DNA of 56,030 nucleotides. It comes from an uncultured Paraprevotella sp. GTDB lineage: Bacteria > Bacteroidota > Bacteroidia > Bacteroidales > Bacteroidaceae. The position numbers and the translations under genes were made by a program. Below the pieces are notes generated by a model. The model saw only the letters and a list, made by a program, of their open reading frames with translations. It was not told the DNA's origin and did not search any database. The stretch is from the NCBI GenBank assembly GCA_944319925.1, contig CALUFQ010000016.1:1-56030 (forward strand), given 5' to 3'. This document shows positions 7,415 through 18,057 of the stretch, in pieces. Numbering within the stretch: the first letter of the stretch is position 1; the number at the start of each line of letters is the position of its first letter.

Positions 7415-10252
7415 ATGGAATACAACTTCAGGGAAATCGAGCCGAAATGGCAGCAATACTGGGTGGAACACCAAACCTACAAAGTCACTGAAAGCAAAGG
7501 CAAAAAGAAATACTACGTGCTGAACATGTTCCCTTATCCCAGCGGGGCGGGGCTTCATGTGGGTCATCCGCTGGGCTACATCGCCTCGGACATCTATGCA
7601 CGCTATAAACGCCTGCAAGGCTTCAACGTGCTGAACCCCATGGGATATGATGCCTACGGGCTTCCCGCCGAACAATATGCCATACAGACGGGACAGCACC
7701 CGGCCATCACCACGGCCGCCAACATCAACCGCTACCGCGAACAGCTGGACAAGATTGGCTTCAGTTTCGACTGGGACCGTGAGGTGCGCACCTGCGACCC
7801 GGCTTACTACCACTGGACGCAGTGGGCTTTCCAAAAAATGTTCAACAGCTACTACGACAACAAACGCCAACAGGCGCGCCCCATCGAAGAACTCATTGAA
7901 AAGCTCGCAAAGACGGGAACAGAAAGCTTGGACGTGGCTTGCTCGGAGGAACTGGACTTCACGGCTGATGCTTGGAACGCCATGGACGAAAAACAACAGC
8001 AGGAAACACTGATGAACTACCGCATCGCCTATTTGGGCGAAACAATGGTGAACTGGTGCCCGAAACTGGGCACGGTGCTGGCCAACGACGAAGTGGTGGA
8101 CGGCGTGAGCGAACGCGGCGGCTATCCGGTCGTACAAAAGAAAATGCGGCAATGGTGCCTGCGTGTAAGTGCCTATGCACAACGTTTGCTGGACGGGCTG
8201 GAAACCATCGACTGGACAGACTCATTGAAAGAAACGCAACGCAACTGGATTGGCCGCTCGGAAGGCACGGAAGTGGTCTTCAAGGTGAAAGACAGCGACA
8301 AGTCGTTCACCATCTTCACCACCCGCGCCGACACGATGTTCGGCGTGACTTTCATGGTGTTGGCCCCCGAAAGCGAACTGGTGCCCGAAGTGACCACGGC
8401 GGAACAGCAGGCTGCAGTGGATGCCTACCTGGATGCCACCAAAAAGCGGACGGAACGCGAACGCATCGCCGACCGCCGCGTGACGGGCGTGTTCTCCGGC
8501 TCGTATGCCATCAACCCCTTTACGGGCGAAGCCATTCCCATTTGGATCAGCGACTACGTGCTGGCCGGTTATGGCACAGGGGCCATCATGGCCGTCCCCG
8601 CACACGACAGCCGCGACTATGCCTTTGCCAAACACTTCAACCTGCCCATCATCCCGTTGGTGGAAGGTTGCGACGTGAGCGAAGAGAGTTTCGATGCCAA
8701 AGAAGGTATCGTCACCAACTCGCCACGCGCCGACGTGAAGCCCTACATTGACTTCTCACTGAACGGGCTGACCATCAAGGAGGCCATCGCCGCCACGAAA
8801 AAATACGTGGAAGAACACCAGTTAGGACGAGTGAAGGTGAACTATCGCCTGCGCGACGCCATCTTCAGCCGCCAACGCTATTGGGGCGAACCGTTCCCCG
8901 TGTATTACAAAGACGGCATGCCCTACATGATTCCGGAAGAATGCCTGCCACTGGAACTGCCGGAAGTCAGCAAATTCCTGCCCACGGAAAGCGGCGAACC
9001 GCCATTAGGACATGCCACCCGCTGGGCTTGGGACACGGTGAACCGCTGCGTGACGGACAATTCGCGGATAGACAATGAAACCGTTTTCCCGCTCGAACTG
9101 AACACCATGCCAGGATTTGCCGGAAGCTCGGCCTACTACCTGAGATACATGGACCCGAAGAACGACAAAGCCCTGGTGGACAAAGACATCGATGCTTACT
9201 GGCAAAACGTGGACTTATACGTGGGTGGAACAGAACATGCCACGGGACACTTGATTTACAGCCGTTTCTGGAACAAATTCCTGCACGACTACGGATACAG
9301 CTGCACGGAAGAACCGTTCCAGAAACTCATCAACCAAGGAATGATACAAGGCCGCAGCAACTTCGTCTATCGCATCAAGGACACCAACACTTTCGTGTCG
9401 CTGAACCTGAAAGACCAATACGATACCACACCATTGCATGTGGACGTGAACATCGTGTCGGGCGACGTGTTGGACATCGATGCCTTCCGCAAGTGGCGTC
9501 CGGAATACGAAAACGCGGAATTCATCTTGGAAGACGGGAAATACGTCTGCGGCTGGGCCATCGAAAAGATGAGCAAAAGCATGTTCAACGTGGTGAACCC
9601 CGACATGATTGTGGAGAAATTCGGTGCCGACACGCTCCGCCTGTATGAAATGTTCCTCGGCCCGGTGGAACAGAGCAAACCTTGGGACACGAACGGCATA
9701 GACGGTTGCCACCGTTTCCTGAAGAAATTCTGGGCCTTGTTCTATGACCGCACGGGCAACTTCCTTCCAAAGGAAGGCGAAGCCGGAAAAGACGCGCTGA
9801 AATCGCTGCACAAGCTCATCAAGAAAGTGACAGCCGACATCGAAGCGTTTTCCTACAACACGTCCATCAGTGCATTCATGATCTGCGTGAACGAGCTTTC
9901 CGGACAGAAATGCCACAACAAAGACATCCTGCGCACACTGGTTATCCTGATGGCACCCTTTGCCCCGCACATCGCCGAAGAACTGTGGCATACGCTGGGC
10001 GAAGACAGCAGCGTATGTGATGCCGAATGGCCTGCATGGGACGAAGCATACCTGACGGAAGACACCATGAAACTGAGCATCTCCTTCAACGGAAAAACGC
10101 GCTTCACAATGGATTTTCCTGCAGACACAGACAATGCCACCATCGAAAAGACGGTATTGGCCGACGAACAGACCCAAAAATACATCGAGGGTAAACAAAT
10201 CGTCAAAGTCATCATCGTGCCTAAACGCATCGTGAACATCGTATTGAAATAA
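7415..10252 (+). CDS. leuS: leucyl-tRNA synthetase
   Basis: A class I aminoacyl-tRNA synthetase that charges tRNA-Leu. The HIGH-type motif HVGHPLGY lies in residues 40-60 after MFPYPSGAG, and the KMSKS motif is in [14 protein letters not shown] near residue 715. The CP1 editing domain carries the threonine-rich [10 protein letters not shown] and the [15 protein letters not shown] stretch. At 945 residues it is longer than the ~860 of E. coli, as is usual in Bacteroidetes, which have insertions. An AT-rich leader precedes the ATG. A strong hairpin follows the stop. Confidence 0.98.
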   Translation: MEYNFREIEPKWQQYWVEHQTYKVTESKGKKKYYVLNMFPYPSGAGLHVGHPLGYIASDIYARYKRLQGFNVLNPMGYDAYGLPAEQYAIQTGQHPAITTAANINRYREQLDKIGFSFDWDREVRTCDPAYYHWTQWAFQKMFNSYYDNKRQQARPIEELIEKLAKTGTESLDVACSEELDFTADAWNAMDEKQQQETLMNYRIAYLGETMVNWCPKLGTVLANDEVVDGVSERGGYPVVQKKMRQWCLRVSAYAQRLLDGLETIDWTDSLKETQRNWIGRSEGTEVVFKVKDSDKSFTIFTTRADTMFGVTFMVLAPESELVPEVTTAEQQAAVDAYLDATKKRTERERIADRRVTGVFSGSYAINPFTGEAIPIWISDYVLAGYGTGAIMAVPAHDSRDYAFAKHFNLPIIPLVEGCDVSEESFDAKEGIVTNSPRADVKPYIDFSLNGLTIKEAIAATKKYVEEHQLGRVKVNYRLRDAIFSRQRYWGEPFPVYYKDGMPYMIPEECLPLELPEVSKFLPTESGEPPLGHATRWAWDTVNRCVTDNSRIDNETVFPLELNTMPGFAGSSAYYLRYMDPKNDKALVDKDIDAYWQNVDLYVGGTEHATGHLIYSRFWNKFLHDYGYSCTEEPFQKLINQGMIQGRSNFVYRIKDTNTFVSLNLKDQYDTTPLHVDVNIVSGDVLDIDAFRKWRPEYENAEFILEDGKYVCGWAIEKMSKSMFNVVNPDMIVEKFGADTLRLYEMFLGPVEQSKPWDTNGIDGCHRFLKKFWALFYDRTGNFLPKEGEAGKDALKSLHKLIKKVTADIEAFSYNTSISAFMICVNELSGQKCHNKDILRTLVILMAPFAPHIAEELWHTLGEDSSVCDAEWPAWDEAYLTEDTMKLSISFNGKTRFTMDFPADTDNATIEKTVLADEQTQKYIEGKQIVKVIIVPKRIVNIVLK

Positions 10253-10267
10253 CAACCACATAATCAG

Positions 10268-10304
10268 ATGCGACCATAGGAACAGAAGTTTCCTATGGTT
10301 GCAT
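10268..10304 (+). terminator. hairpin between leuS and the YitT gene
   Basis: ATGCGACCATAGGAA pairs with TTCCTATGGTTGCAT, with one G-T pair and a 7-nt loop, followed by the AT-rich TATATATT. It may terminate leuS transcripts, wholly or partly, or protect their 3' end. The next gene starts only 23 nt later with no visible promoter, so read-through is likely. Confidence 0.6.
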
Positions 10305-10326
10305 TATATATTAAAAAGGAACAGTC

Positions 10327-11217
10327 ATGAAATATACAAAAGCTGAAATATGGCAAGAAAGTAAAGATTACCTTGGCATTATCTTCGGACTGACACTTTA
10401 TGCCATTGGGTTCACACTCTTTGTCTTGCCATATCAAATCACCACAGGCGGGTTGGCCGGCGTAGCTGCCATCATCTTCTACGCCACGGGGTTCAAAGTG
10501 CAATATACCTATTTCTTGATCAACATGCTACTTCTCGTAGCCGCCATCAAAGTGTTGGGATTCCGCTTCTGCATCAAAACAATCGTAGGTATCGTAGCAC
10601 TAACTTTTGAATTAGGTTTCTTCCAAGAACTCATCATGGATGCCAATGGTGAGTTTCCCAAAATCCTGGGTGACCAGACATTCATGGCCTGCGTACTTGG
10701 AGGATGTGCGGAAGGCATCGGGCTCGCCATCGTATTTTTAAACAACGGAAGCACGGGAGGCACGGATATTATCGCCGCCATCGTCAACAAATACCGCGAC
10801 ATCACATTGGGACGTGTCCTGATGTTCTGCGATGTGGCCATCGTGTCATCCAGCTATCTGGTGTTCCATGAAGGCTCAAAAGTCGTATTCGGTTTTTGCA
10901 TATTGATTATTTCCATGGTCGCATTGGATTATTATATGAACAGTGTGCGGCAATCCGTCCAATTCCTCATCATTTCAAACAAATATGCGGAAATAGCAGA
11001 ATCCATCACCCACCAACTCGACCGTGGAGTGACCGTATTGAACGGCGAAGGATGGTACAGCAAAGAACCACGGCACGTGCTGGTCGTGTTGGCCAAGCGA
11101 AGGGAAAGCGTGGAAATATTCCGGCTCATCAAACGCATAGACTCCAATGCCTTCGTGTCGCAGAGTAATGTGGTGGGAGTGTATGGCGAAGGATTTGACC
11201 ATATCAAAGTCAAATAA
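10327..11217 (+). CDS. YitT-family membrane protein (DUF161 + DUF2179)
   Basis: A 296-residue inner-membrane protein. About five or six hydrophobic segments fill residues 15-200 (for example GLTLYAIGFTLFVLPYQI and GGLAGVAAIIFYATG), with the family motif NNGSTGGTDIIA near residue 140. A soluble C-terminal DUF2179 domain follows (about 215-290), with the GVTVLNGEGWYS and FRLIKRIDSNAFVS motifs. The family's role is unsettled; some members have been linked to export of small molecules. It sits in the leuS-rdgB gene train. Confidence 0.88.
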   Translation: MKYTKAEIWQESKDYLGIIFGLTLYAIGFTLFVLPYQITTGGLAGVAAIIFYATGFKVQYTYFLINMLLLVAAIKVLGFRFCIKTIVGIVALTFELGFFQELIMDANGEFPKILGDQTFMACVLGGCAEGIGLAIVFLNNGSTGGTDIIAAIVNKYRDITLGRVLMFCDVAIVSSSYLVFHEGSKVVFGFCILIISMVALDYYMNSVRQSVQFLIISNKYAEIAESITHQLDRGVTVLNGEGWYSKEPRHVLVVLAKRRESVEIFRLIKRIDSNAFVSQSNVVGVYGEGFDHIKVK

Positions 11218-11231
11218 GAATCTGTTTCTAA

Positions 11232-12530
11232 ATGCCAGTTGCACAGAGAAATACCATAGTTTTATCGGTTATTGCCGCATTCACACTGCTGCAACTCATC
11301 ATTTTGCACATATTCGGATACACTCCTTATCCGGATAGCGAAGGCTATATAGGACTTGCCAAAGAATGTCTGGAAGCCGGTGAACCTTATCCTACAGCTT
11401 TCCAATACAAAGAACATGTATTCATTTGGAACCTGGGGGCAATCAACATTGTTGCATTGTCCCTTTGGCTTTTCAAATCCATCACCCCGCTTCTCGTCCT
11501 CAATTCCTTCATGAAAGGTGCTACGGCTTGGCTTCTTTATCAAATCACAGAAAAGACAGTAAACAAAAAAACAGCTTTCACGGCTTTGCTGATTTACGTG
11601 CTATATCCTGCAAATTACGGTGAATCCACTTCTACATTGAGCGAACTGCCCTTCATCTTTTTCTGTTTGGCGGGCATCTTGTGCGCATTAAACCGAAAGG
11701 CTATGTCCGGCGGAATCCTTATGGCCATAGGAAATTGGTTCCGCCCGATGGGAATGGTGTTTCTCCTGTCGGCCATCATCTTCTTATTATTCAAAAAGGA
11801 AAAAAGAAAAGCCGTCAATCTGACCGCCGGATATTTGGCATGCATCATATTTATCGGAGGAATCAACTTCCTTCGCATCAAACATTTCACGTTCCAAGCC
11901 CAAACCGGATGGATGGCACTGATGCAATATTCATGGGACAACGACCCAAACCGCAGTGAAAACCTGAAACTCTTTCCAAATGGCAATCCCATGTATTACG
12001 GGCAACAAACAGATTGCGGCCAAAGAGATAATCTATGGAAAAAGAACTTTTTCATCTGGCTGCAACATAACCCACAGGAATATCTCAAACAGATGCCCCT
12101 GAAATTGGCCAAAACGTATATTTCGGACAATGTGAACTTCTGCACGTTCCTGTCAGGCAAAGAGGAAAAAGACTACATGTATGAAGAATTAAGCATGAAA
12201 AGGTTGGTTGCAGACTTCCCACATCTTTCAAAAGTCCAATCCCTCACCCTCTATAACCTGTTCTATTACTACATGCTTATTATCTGCTTTTTCATGAGCT
12301 GCATATCTTTGCTGAAAAGGAGGGAAACACAATTCGTGGTTCTTCCCATAAGCATTGTCACGATAGGAACTGCGGTACTCCTGTTTTTCGGACACGGCGA
12401 AGCGCGCTTCCACATACCGTTCATGCCCTTCATCATCATGAGCGTAGCCACATGGTTAAGCATAAGAATCAAACCAAAATACAATAACAATGAAGAAAAA
12501 ATTAGTATTTGCCACAAACAATGCCCATAA
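11232..12530 (+). CDS. GT-C-like integral membrane glycosyltransferase
   Basis: A 432-residue polytopic membrane protein. After the first membrane segment comes the acidic loop [13 protein letters not shown], where lipid-linked sugar transferases of the ArnT/PMT (GT39/GT83) type carry their catalytic acidic residue. About ten hydrophobic helices follow, then the periplasmic part with [12 protein letters not shown] and two more helices. This suggests transfer of a sugar from a polyprenyl carrier to a periplasmic acceptor; substrate and acceptor are unknown. Its 3' end overlaps the start of rdgB by 41 nt, so the two are translationally linked. The fold is likely, the activity inferred. Confidence 0.65.
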   Translation: MPVAQRNTIVLSVIAAFTLLQLIILHIFGYTPYPDSEGYIGLAKECLEAGEPYPTAFQYKEHVFIWNLGAINIVALSLWLFKSITPLLVLNSFMKGATAWLLYQITEKTVNKKTAFTALLIYVLYPANYGESTSTLSELPFIFFCLAGILCALNRKAMSGGILMAIGNWFRPMGMVFLLSAIIFLLFKKEKRKAVNLTAGYLACIIFIGGINFLRIKHFTFQAQTGWMALMQYSWDNDPNRSENLKLFPNGNPMYYGQQTDCGQRDNLWKKNFFIWLQHNPQEYLKQMPLKLAKTYISDNVNFCTFLSGKEEKDYMYEELSMKRLVADFPHLSKVQSLTLYNLFYYYMLIICFFMSCISLLKRRETQFVVLPISIVTIGTAVLLFFGHGEARFHIPFMPFIIMSVATWLSIRIKPKYNNNEEKISICHKQCP

Positions 12531-13086
12531 ACTGGAAGAAATAAGAGCCATATTAGGTGATAAAATGGAAATATTGAGCCTTGCGGACATCAATTGCCAT
12601 GCAGACATACCCGAAACAGCAAACACGCTGGAAGGCAATGCCCACCTGAAATCCGAATATGTGTACAATCACTATGGATTAGATTGTTTTGCGGACGACA
12701 CCGGACTGGAAGTGGAAGCCCTCGACGGAGCACCCGGCGTATATTCGGCACGTTATGCCGGAAACGGACATGATTCACAAGCCAACATGCAAAAACTCCT
12801 CAAAGAAATGGAAGAAAAAAACAACCGCAAGGCACAATTTCGCACCGTTATTTCGTTAATAGAAAAAGGGGAGGAAAGGAGATTTGAAGGCGTTGTGAAA
12901 GGGGAAATCACAACGGAAAGAAGAGGAGATTCCGGATTCGGCTATGATCCCATTTTCCAACCCGAAGGTTTTGATGAAACTTTTGCAGAATTGGGAAGTG
13001 AAATAAAAAACAAAATAAGTCACCGTGCCAAAGCTGTTGAAGCACTTTGCAATTACTTGTCACAAAAAAATGAAATGAATTTATAA
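12490..13086 (+). CDS. rdgB: non-canonical purine NTP pyrophosphatase (RdgB/HAM1)
   Basis: It hydrolyses dITP, XTP and ITP to monophosphates, keeping deaminated purines out of DNA and RNA. The 198-residue length is standard. It shows [12 protein letters not shown] (the nucleotide-binding start), [18 protein letters not shown] (metal/substrate site) and [13 protein letters not shown]. The start lies inside the preceding membrane glycosyltransferase gene, and porZ follows 14 nt after the stop. It is cytoplasmic. Confidence 0.96.
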   Translation: MKKKLVFATNNAHKLEEIRAILGDKMEILSLADINCHADIPETANTLEGNAHLKSEYVYNHYGLDCFADDTGLEVEALDGAPGVYSARYAGNGHDSQANMQKLLKEMEEKNNRKAQFRTVISLIEKGEERRFEGVVKGEITTERRGDSGFGYDPIFQPEGFDETFAELGSEIKNKISHRAKAVEALCNYLSQKNEMNL

Positions 13087-13100
13087 ACCATAAAGAAGTC

Positions 13101-15398
13101 ATGAAGAAATATATTTTGCTGTTCACCATACTAGCCTGTCATATTACAATCACAATAGGACAAGCCATGTATTCATGGAAAGCTTACCCGGCTTTACAAA
13201 TAGCTTCTTTCAACATCCCGACAGACAACAAAATATATTCTCTTTGTGAAGGCAATCTTTTCAATTATGACCCTCAAACGACAGAAATATATGTATATGA
13301 CCGCATTAACGGGTTGCATGATACAAAAATTCAATTGATTAGTTATTGCGAAGAAACACAAAAACTGATAGTTATATATGAAAACGGCAACATAGACTTG
13401 GTTTATGCAAACGAAGAAGTTTCAAACTTGAAACAACTTAAAGATAAAAACTATACTAATCTCATTATCCACAGTATTTCCATCTATGGAAAAACAGCTT
13501 ACATATGTACCAACTTCGGAATAGTCGCCTTGAACACAGAAAATGAAACTTTTGAAAACACATACGACCTAAAATTGGACGTGCAATGTTGTGCGCTAGA
13601 TGATAATTATTTCTATATTTCTTCATCAACAGGCATGTACAAAGGAGACAGGACACTGAATCTTTTGGATGTGAACAATTGGGAATTTGTCAGCAGAAAC
13701 GCTTTTCATGCACTTAACTTTTTCAAAAACGAACTTATAGGCTATAACAAATCAACTGGAATCTTCATCATTAACCAACAATATTTCACGACCACGGCAT
13801 TGCAGCTGAAAAGTCTCCCGATTTTCTCTTGCTATGATGATATCATGATTGCCGCCAATCAAGAATCTACTTATATATTTCATTCTATTGACGATATTGA
13901 AGAAATAGCACAAACAAATTCATTCAACAATCTGACGTATCACAAAGGAACTTATTGGGCAAGCCAAGGCATGAAAGGCCTGCAACCTTACAAACTCGAA
14001 AACGGGCAATTCATTGCTACCCAACAACCGATACAACCCAACAGTCCCATACGCGACTATTTCTGCAATATGCACTATGACGGCAACCGCCTATTGGTTG
14101 CCGGAGGGGATTTGAACTATAACAGCATCGAAAGGGAAGGCACCGCCATGTATTATGAAAACAACACATGGCATAACTTCAGTGAAGAAAACATCACGTC
14201 ACAAACCAACCTGCGATACATCGACCTGACCAGTATAGCACAAGATCCCAACGACCCCACTCATCATTATGTAGGTTCGGCAAGACAAGGGCTTTATGAA
14301 TTCAAAGACTTGCAGTTCATTAAAAAATACGATTACACGAACAGCGTACTCAGAACCATACTTCCAGATGACAGCCAGCCATTAAACTTCGTGAGTTGCG
14401 ATGCCCTGCAATATGATGCAAACGGAAACTTGTGGATGGTAAATAACGAAGTGGATACCATTCTTGTCGTACTAAAAGCCGACAACACATGGACCAAGCT
14501 CTATTTTTCAGAATTGCGAGGAGCACCCAACTCAACTTATATCTACTTTGATTCCAAAGGAAGACTTTGGCTTAACTCGAAACGACTTAGTTCCGGCGGG
14601 ATTTTCATGCTGGATTTCAACTCCACAGTGGATGACACGTCCGACGACATGCACGTGTTCAGGCAAACCATTGTCAACCAAGACAGAGTCGTATATGACC
14701 CGGATTACTACAATTGTTTCGTCCAAGACCTCAACGGGCAAATATGGATAGGCACGAGCAGCGGGCTTTTCGTGATAGAAGACCCTGAAGATTTCATCAA
14801 CAACGATGATTTCACTTATACCCAAATCAAAATATCAAGAAACGACGGGACGGATTATGCAGACTACCTGTTCAATGGGATTGATGTCAGTGCCATAGCC
14901 GTGGACGCGGCCAACCGCAAATGGATAGGCACTTCATCGGACGGCATTTACCTGGTCAGCGAAGACGGGCAAGAAACATTGCAACATTTCACCACGGAAA
15001 ACTCCCCTCTCATTTCAGACCAAATCCAAAGCATTGCCGTCAATCCGCAGACGGGCGAAATCATGATCGGCACTTTCCTGGGATTGGTTTCCTATATGAG
15101 CGACGCCAGCACGCCAGCCGCGGAACTGGATAAAGACAATGTGCGTGTATATCCCAATCCCGTGAGACCGGAATACAATGGAATCATTACCGTGAACGGA
15201 CTGACCCACAACGCGGAAGTGAAAATCACCACTGTCACAGGGCAACTCGTTTATTCAGGCCGTGCCAACGGCGGGCTATTCACGTGGAACGGATGCAACC
15301 AAAACGGAAAGCGGGTGTCTTCAGGCGTTTACAATGTCATTTCCACCAACGCGGAAGGAGAGAAAGCCGTCGTGAACCGGATTACGTTTATCCGTTGA
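13101..15398 (+). CDS. porZ: PorZ-like type IX secretion accessory protein with sorting domain
   Basis: A 765-residue exported protein. After a signal peptide ([20 protein letters not shown]) come two beta-propeller domains built of repeats such as [32 protein letters not shown] and [13 protein letters not shown]. The C-terminal ~75 residues begin [12 protein letters not shown] and end [10 protein letters not shown], a type A type IX sorting domain. PorZ of Porphyromonas has this layout, sits in the surface attachment complex and binds anionic LPS. Whether this genome has a complete type IX system cannot be seen here. The stop overlaps the end of the opposing aminotransferase gene by 11 nt. 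Confidence 0.85.
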   Translation: MKKYILLFTILACHITITIGQAMYSWKAYPALQIASFNIPTDNKIYSLCEGNLFNYDPQTTEIYVYDRINGLHDTKIQLISYCEETQKLIVIYENGNIDLVYANEEVSNLKQLKDKNYTNLIIHSISIYGKTAYICTNFGIVALNTENETFENTYDLKLDVQCCALDDNYFYISSSTGMYKGDRTLNLLDVNNWEFVSRNAFHALNFFKNELIGYNKSTGIFIINQQYFTTTALQLKSLPIFSCYDDIMIAANQESTYIFHSIDDIEEIAQTNSFNNLTYHKGTYWASQGMKGLQPYKLENGQFIATQQPIQPNSPIRDYFCNMHYDGNRLLVAGGDLNYNSIEREGTAMYYENNTWHNFSEENITSQTNLRYIDLTSIAQDPNDPTHHYVGSARQGLYEFKDLQFIKKYDYTNSVLRTILPDDSQPLNFVSCDALQYDANGNLWMVNNEVDTILVVLKADNTWTKLYFSELRGAPNSTYIYFDSKGRLWLNSKRLSSGGIFMLDFNSTVDDTSDDMHVFRQTIVNQDRVVYDPDYYNCFVQDLNGQIWIGTSSGLFVIEDPEDFINNDDFTYTQIKISRNDGTDYADYLFNGIDVSAIAVDAANRKWIGTSSDGIYLVSEDGQETLQHFTTENSPLISDQIQSIAVNPQTGEIMIGTFLGLVSYMSDASTPAAELDKDNVRVYPNPVRPEYNGIITVNGLTHNAEVKITTVTGQLVYSGRANGGLFTWNGCNQNGKRVSSGVYNVISTNAEGEKAVVNRITFIR

Positions 15399-16503
15399 CA
15401 GAAACAAAAAAACTGTTCACGGCATCGGCAACCTGCGAAATTTCCTCTTCCGTCAACAAAGGAGACATGGGCAGACTCAACTCTTCACGATAAATACGCT
15501 CCGTAACCGGAAGCGACAATGTTGCATAATCCTGCAATGATTTCTGACGATGGGGTGGGATAGGGTAGTGAATCAATGTTTGCACGTCACGCGCTTTTAA
15601 AAAAGCCTGCAAACGGTCTCTCAAAGGAGTAAAAACAGTAAATATATGGAATACGTGTGCCTGTTCTTCATCTACCATTGGAAGCAAGAGTCCTTTTGCA
15701 TTTATCTTTTCCACATATTGCCGCGCTACTTCCCTGCGACGGTTATTATCCGCATCCAGGCGGCCTAATTTCACGTTCAACACAGCAGCCTGTATCTCAT
15801 CCATCCGGCTATTTATGCCTATGTAAGGATGTACGTACTTCGCAGAAGAACCATAATTGGCCAACGCACGTATCCTCTCGGCTAACTCACCATCATCCGT
15901 CGTCACAGCCCCCGCATCACCCAAAGCACCCAAATTCTTTCCCGGATAAAAGCTAAAACCAGCCGCATTACCCAAAGCTCCGGCCTTTGTCCCCTTATAC
16001 ATCGCCCCATGCGCTTGCGCACAATCTTCCACAATATATAACCCATGTTGGGAAACCGTCTTGTATATGGCATCCATTTGGCATACCCGCCCATAAAGAT
16101 GTACCACCATCACAGCCTTTGTCCTCGAAGTAACCAATGTTTCTATTTTGTTAGCGTCAATATTACAAGTTTCCCATTCCGGCTCACAAAATACAGGCTT
16201 CAATCCGGCTCGCAACACAGCCAAAATTGAAGCTATATAAGTATTGGCCGGCACAATCACTTCATCACCGCGCTGCATCCGTCCTAAACTTATATATGAC
16301 ATGAAAATAAGCGTCAGGGCATCTAATCCATTTCCCACTCCCACACAATGTCCCACTCCGCAATAGCGGGCAAAACGCCGCTCGAACTCTTCCACTTCCG
16401 CACCAAACAAATACCAGCCGGACTTCACCGTCCGTTCTACTGCTTCTGTCAATTCCGGTTCAAAAGAAGCATTGATTTTCTGCAAGTCCAAATACTTCAC
16501 CAT
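15388..16503 (-). CDS. DegT/DnrJ/EryC1/StrS-family sugar aminotransferase
   Basis: A PLP-dependent aminotransferase that converts a keto group on a nucleotide sugar to an amine. The 371 residues are typical. Lys189 in [14 protein letters not shown] forms the PLP aldimine, and the [10 protein letters not shown] motif supplies Asp160 and Gln163. I chose ATG at 16503 (MVKYLDLQK, the family's usual opening) rather than 16518, which lies inside the preceding gene. With the FdtA-type isomerase nearby, the likely product is a 3-amino-3,6-dideoxyhexose (FdtB-like), but the substrate is inferred from context. Confidence 0.88.
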   Translation of the reverse strand: MVKYLDLQKINASFEPELTEAVERTVKSGWYLFGAEVEEFERRFARYCGVGHCVGVGNGLDALTLIFMSYISLGRMQRGDEVIVPANTYIASILAVLRAGLKPVFCEPEWETCNIDANKIETLVTSRTKAVMVVHLYGRVCQMDAIYKTVSQHGLYIVEDCAQAHGAMYKGTKAGALGNAAGFSFYPGKNLGALGDAGAVTTDDGELAERIRALANYGSSAKYVHPYIGINSRMDEIQAAVLNVKLGRLDADNNRRREVARQYVEKINAKGLLLPMVDEEQAHVFHIFTVFTPLRDRLQAFLKARDVQTLIHYPIPPHRQKSLQDYATLSLPVTERIYREELSLPMSPLLTEEEISQVADAVNSFFVSVNG

Positions 16504-16507
16504 GTCC

Positions 16508-17485
16508 CTATTCTTCATTAAATAACGGAACTTTCGTCAAATCCATTTTATAAGTGTCATATACAACCGCACGGCCTCCAAAACCTTCCTTTTGAAAAAC
16601 AAGACCTTCATTCAGCACATGTCCCCCGTCTTCCACGGAAGTTCCCATGTCGAAATATTTCACATTCGCATATACTTCATTAATCAAATGGAAAAACAAA
16701 AAGTCCACAGCCCCGTTCGCGCGTCCTTCTGCCGTAGAACCTATATACTGCACATGAGCTACATTGCGGCTCATATACAACACACAACCGGCCACAGTCC
16801 GCCCGGATTCCGTGCAAACCCTATACAAAAGAATATGCGAAGGGAAACGGGCGTGGAGCAACTCCATTTCGCTTAAGGAATGTACAGGCCGCGCCCCATG
16901 ACGTTCCCGCAAATTGGTTTCCAACACCTCCCAAAAGGCGGCATAATCCGCATCCTGCAGGATAACGAAATGTGTGTGCTTGGCCTTTTTGACCTTACGC
17001 CGTCGAAGTTCGTCAAACTTGTATCTTCCGTCTGCCGGAATCACTGTGGATATTTTGCGTTCCGACAATTGGGCACCAAAACGGAACAAGGCATACAAAT
17101 CTTCCTCACTCGGATAATCACTATATATATAAGGTATAGGACGATAAATCCATTCAGTAGCCTGCGCACACATGCGCAGGAACATAGAAACAGCTCCAAA
17201 CAGTTCCAACATGCCTTTCGCCGTCACTTTTTCATCGGTCACCACTCCGCCGTATGTCAGTCCCAAATGACTGCAAAACGTGCGTCCCTGCACATGTGCA
17301 GGCAAAATGGCATGCAATCGTCCGCCATGGTAACACATCAAGGAATAGTCTTGAAAACGGTCGGCATGGTATTCCATGTAATCACGGCAGAAAAGGAAGG
17401 TTCCGTTGCGCGAATCCGCAACGAAACTATCCCAATCCTGTTTGCAAGAAGGTTCATATAGCCTGATGTCCCACGCCATTTCCAT
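16508..17485 (-). CDS. FemAB/GNAT-type acyltransferase
   Basis: A 325-residue soluble protein of the GNAT fold, FemAB/BioF2-like subclass. An N-terminal GNAT-like half has [20 protein letters not shown] and the mid-region [13 protein letters not shown] second half has [19 protein letters not shown] and the motif [18 protein letters not shown], close to FemAB proteins that aminoacylate or acylate cell-surface precursors. Placed between the isomerase and the aminotransferase genes, it probably N-acylates the amino sugar, the job done by FdtC in the Fuc3NAc pathway, though it is not of that family. The start could also be the Met at 17479. Confidence 0.7.
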   Translation of the reverse strand: MEMAWDIRLYEPSCKQDWDSFVADSRNGTFLFCRDYMEYHADRFQDYSLMCYHGGRLHAILPAHVQGRTFCSHLGLTYGGVVTDEKVTAKGMLELFGAVSMFLRMCAQATEWIYRPIPYIYSDYPSEEDLYALFRFGAQLSERKISTVIPADGRYKFDELRRRKVKKAKHTHFVILQDADYAAFWEVLETNLRERHGARPVHSLSEMELLHARFPSHILLYRVCTESGRTVAGCVLYMSRNVAHVQYIGSTAEGRANGAVDFLFFHLINEVYANVKYFDMGTSVEDGGHVLNEGLVFQKEGFGGRAVVYDTYKMDLTKVPLFNEE

Positions 17486-17533
17486 TCTGTTTTATGAATG
17501 TACGCAATGGGTAAACCCAACCAGCCTCAAAAA

Positions 17534-17615
17534 AGAAATAGTACTTACTTGGGCAAGTAAGATATCTTCTATGGGCAAGTAAGATATCTTACTTGCCCAA
17601 GTAAGTACTATTTCT
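17534..17615. repeat. perfect 35-bp inverted repeat with nested palindrome
   Basis: Arms at 17534-17568 and 17581-17615 are exact reverse complements over 35 bp, separated by 12 nt. Nested inside, 17573-17598 is a perfect 26-bp palindrome centred on GATATC. The 18-mer GGGCAAGTAAGATATCTT occurs twice in tandem (17551 and 17573, period 22). It lies in the 177-nt gap between the FdtA-type gene and the acyltransferase gene, inside an otherwise co-directional minus-strand unit. It could be a processing or termination hairpin, a cruciform, or a small miniature element. There is no T-run on the minus strand after the hairpin. Confidence 0.95.
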
Positions 17616-17662
17616 CTTAGAAAGCCGGATAATGGTAAATTACGCATATTTCATATAATGAC

Positions 17663-18052
17663 CTATTCTTCGCGGATAATCCGGAGAAATTCTTCGTATG
17701 AATTGATATACATTTCCGGACGATAAGGCTGCGAGGAAAGGACGAGCAAAACGGCATCTTCCGAGAAACTCAGCAATTCGTTCCACGTCATTGGAGGTAT
17801 GAGCACACCTTTGTCGGGCCGGTCAAGCACGTAAGCGCGTTTGCCCTCCTTGTTTTCCAACGTGATTTCCACCCGTCCTTTCACTGCTACCAAATATTGA
17901 TAGGTCATCCGGTTTGCATGCTTTCCTCTTTCCTGTCCTTCGGGCACATTATAAATCCAATATGCCCGCTTGATTACAAAAGGAATCTCCTTTTCGGCTT
18001 CTGCTACCGTCAAACTGCCGCGTTCGTCAGTGAAAGTATTCAATAGATTCAT
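17663..18052 (-). CDS. FdtA/WxcM-like sugar 3,4-ketoisomerase
   Basis: A 129-residue single-domain cupin of the WxcM-like/FdtA family. Features are the start LLNTFTDERGSLTVAEAEKE, then PFVIKRAYWIYNVPEGQERG with HANRMTYQYLVAVKG (His-containing active site region) and the closing PYRPEMYINSYEEFLR. FdtA converts dTDP-4-keto-6-deoxyglucose to the 3-keto-6-deoxygalactose isomer, feeding an aminotransferase such as the one encoded downstream. It starts 5 nt after the nadA stop, so it is translated from the nadA transcript. The exact isomer made cannot be read from sequence. Confidence 0.82.
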   Translation of the reverse strand: MNLLNTFTDERGSLTVAEAEKEIPFVIKRAYWIYNVPEGQERGKHANRMTYQYLVAVKGRVEITLENKEGKRAYVLDRPDKGVLIPPMTWNELLSFSEDAVLLVLSSQPYRPEMYINSYEEFLRIIREE

Positions 18053-18057
18053 TACAT

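Noticed and set aside
17534-17615. The giant palindrome as an insertion-sequence end or CRISPR repeat
   Set aside because: No transposase, direct target duplication or regularly spaced repeats flank it; it is a single inverted repeat.
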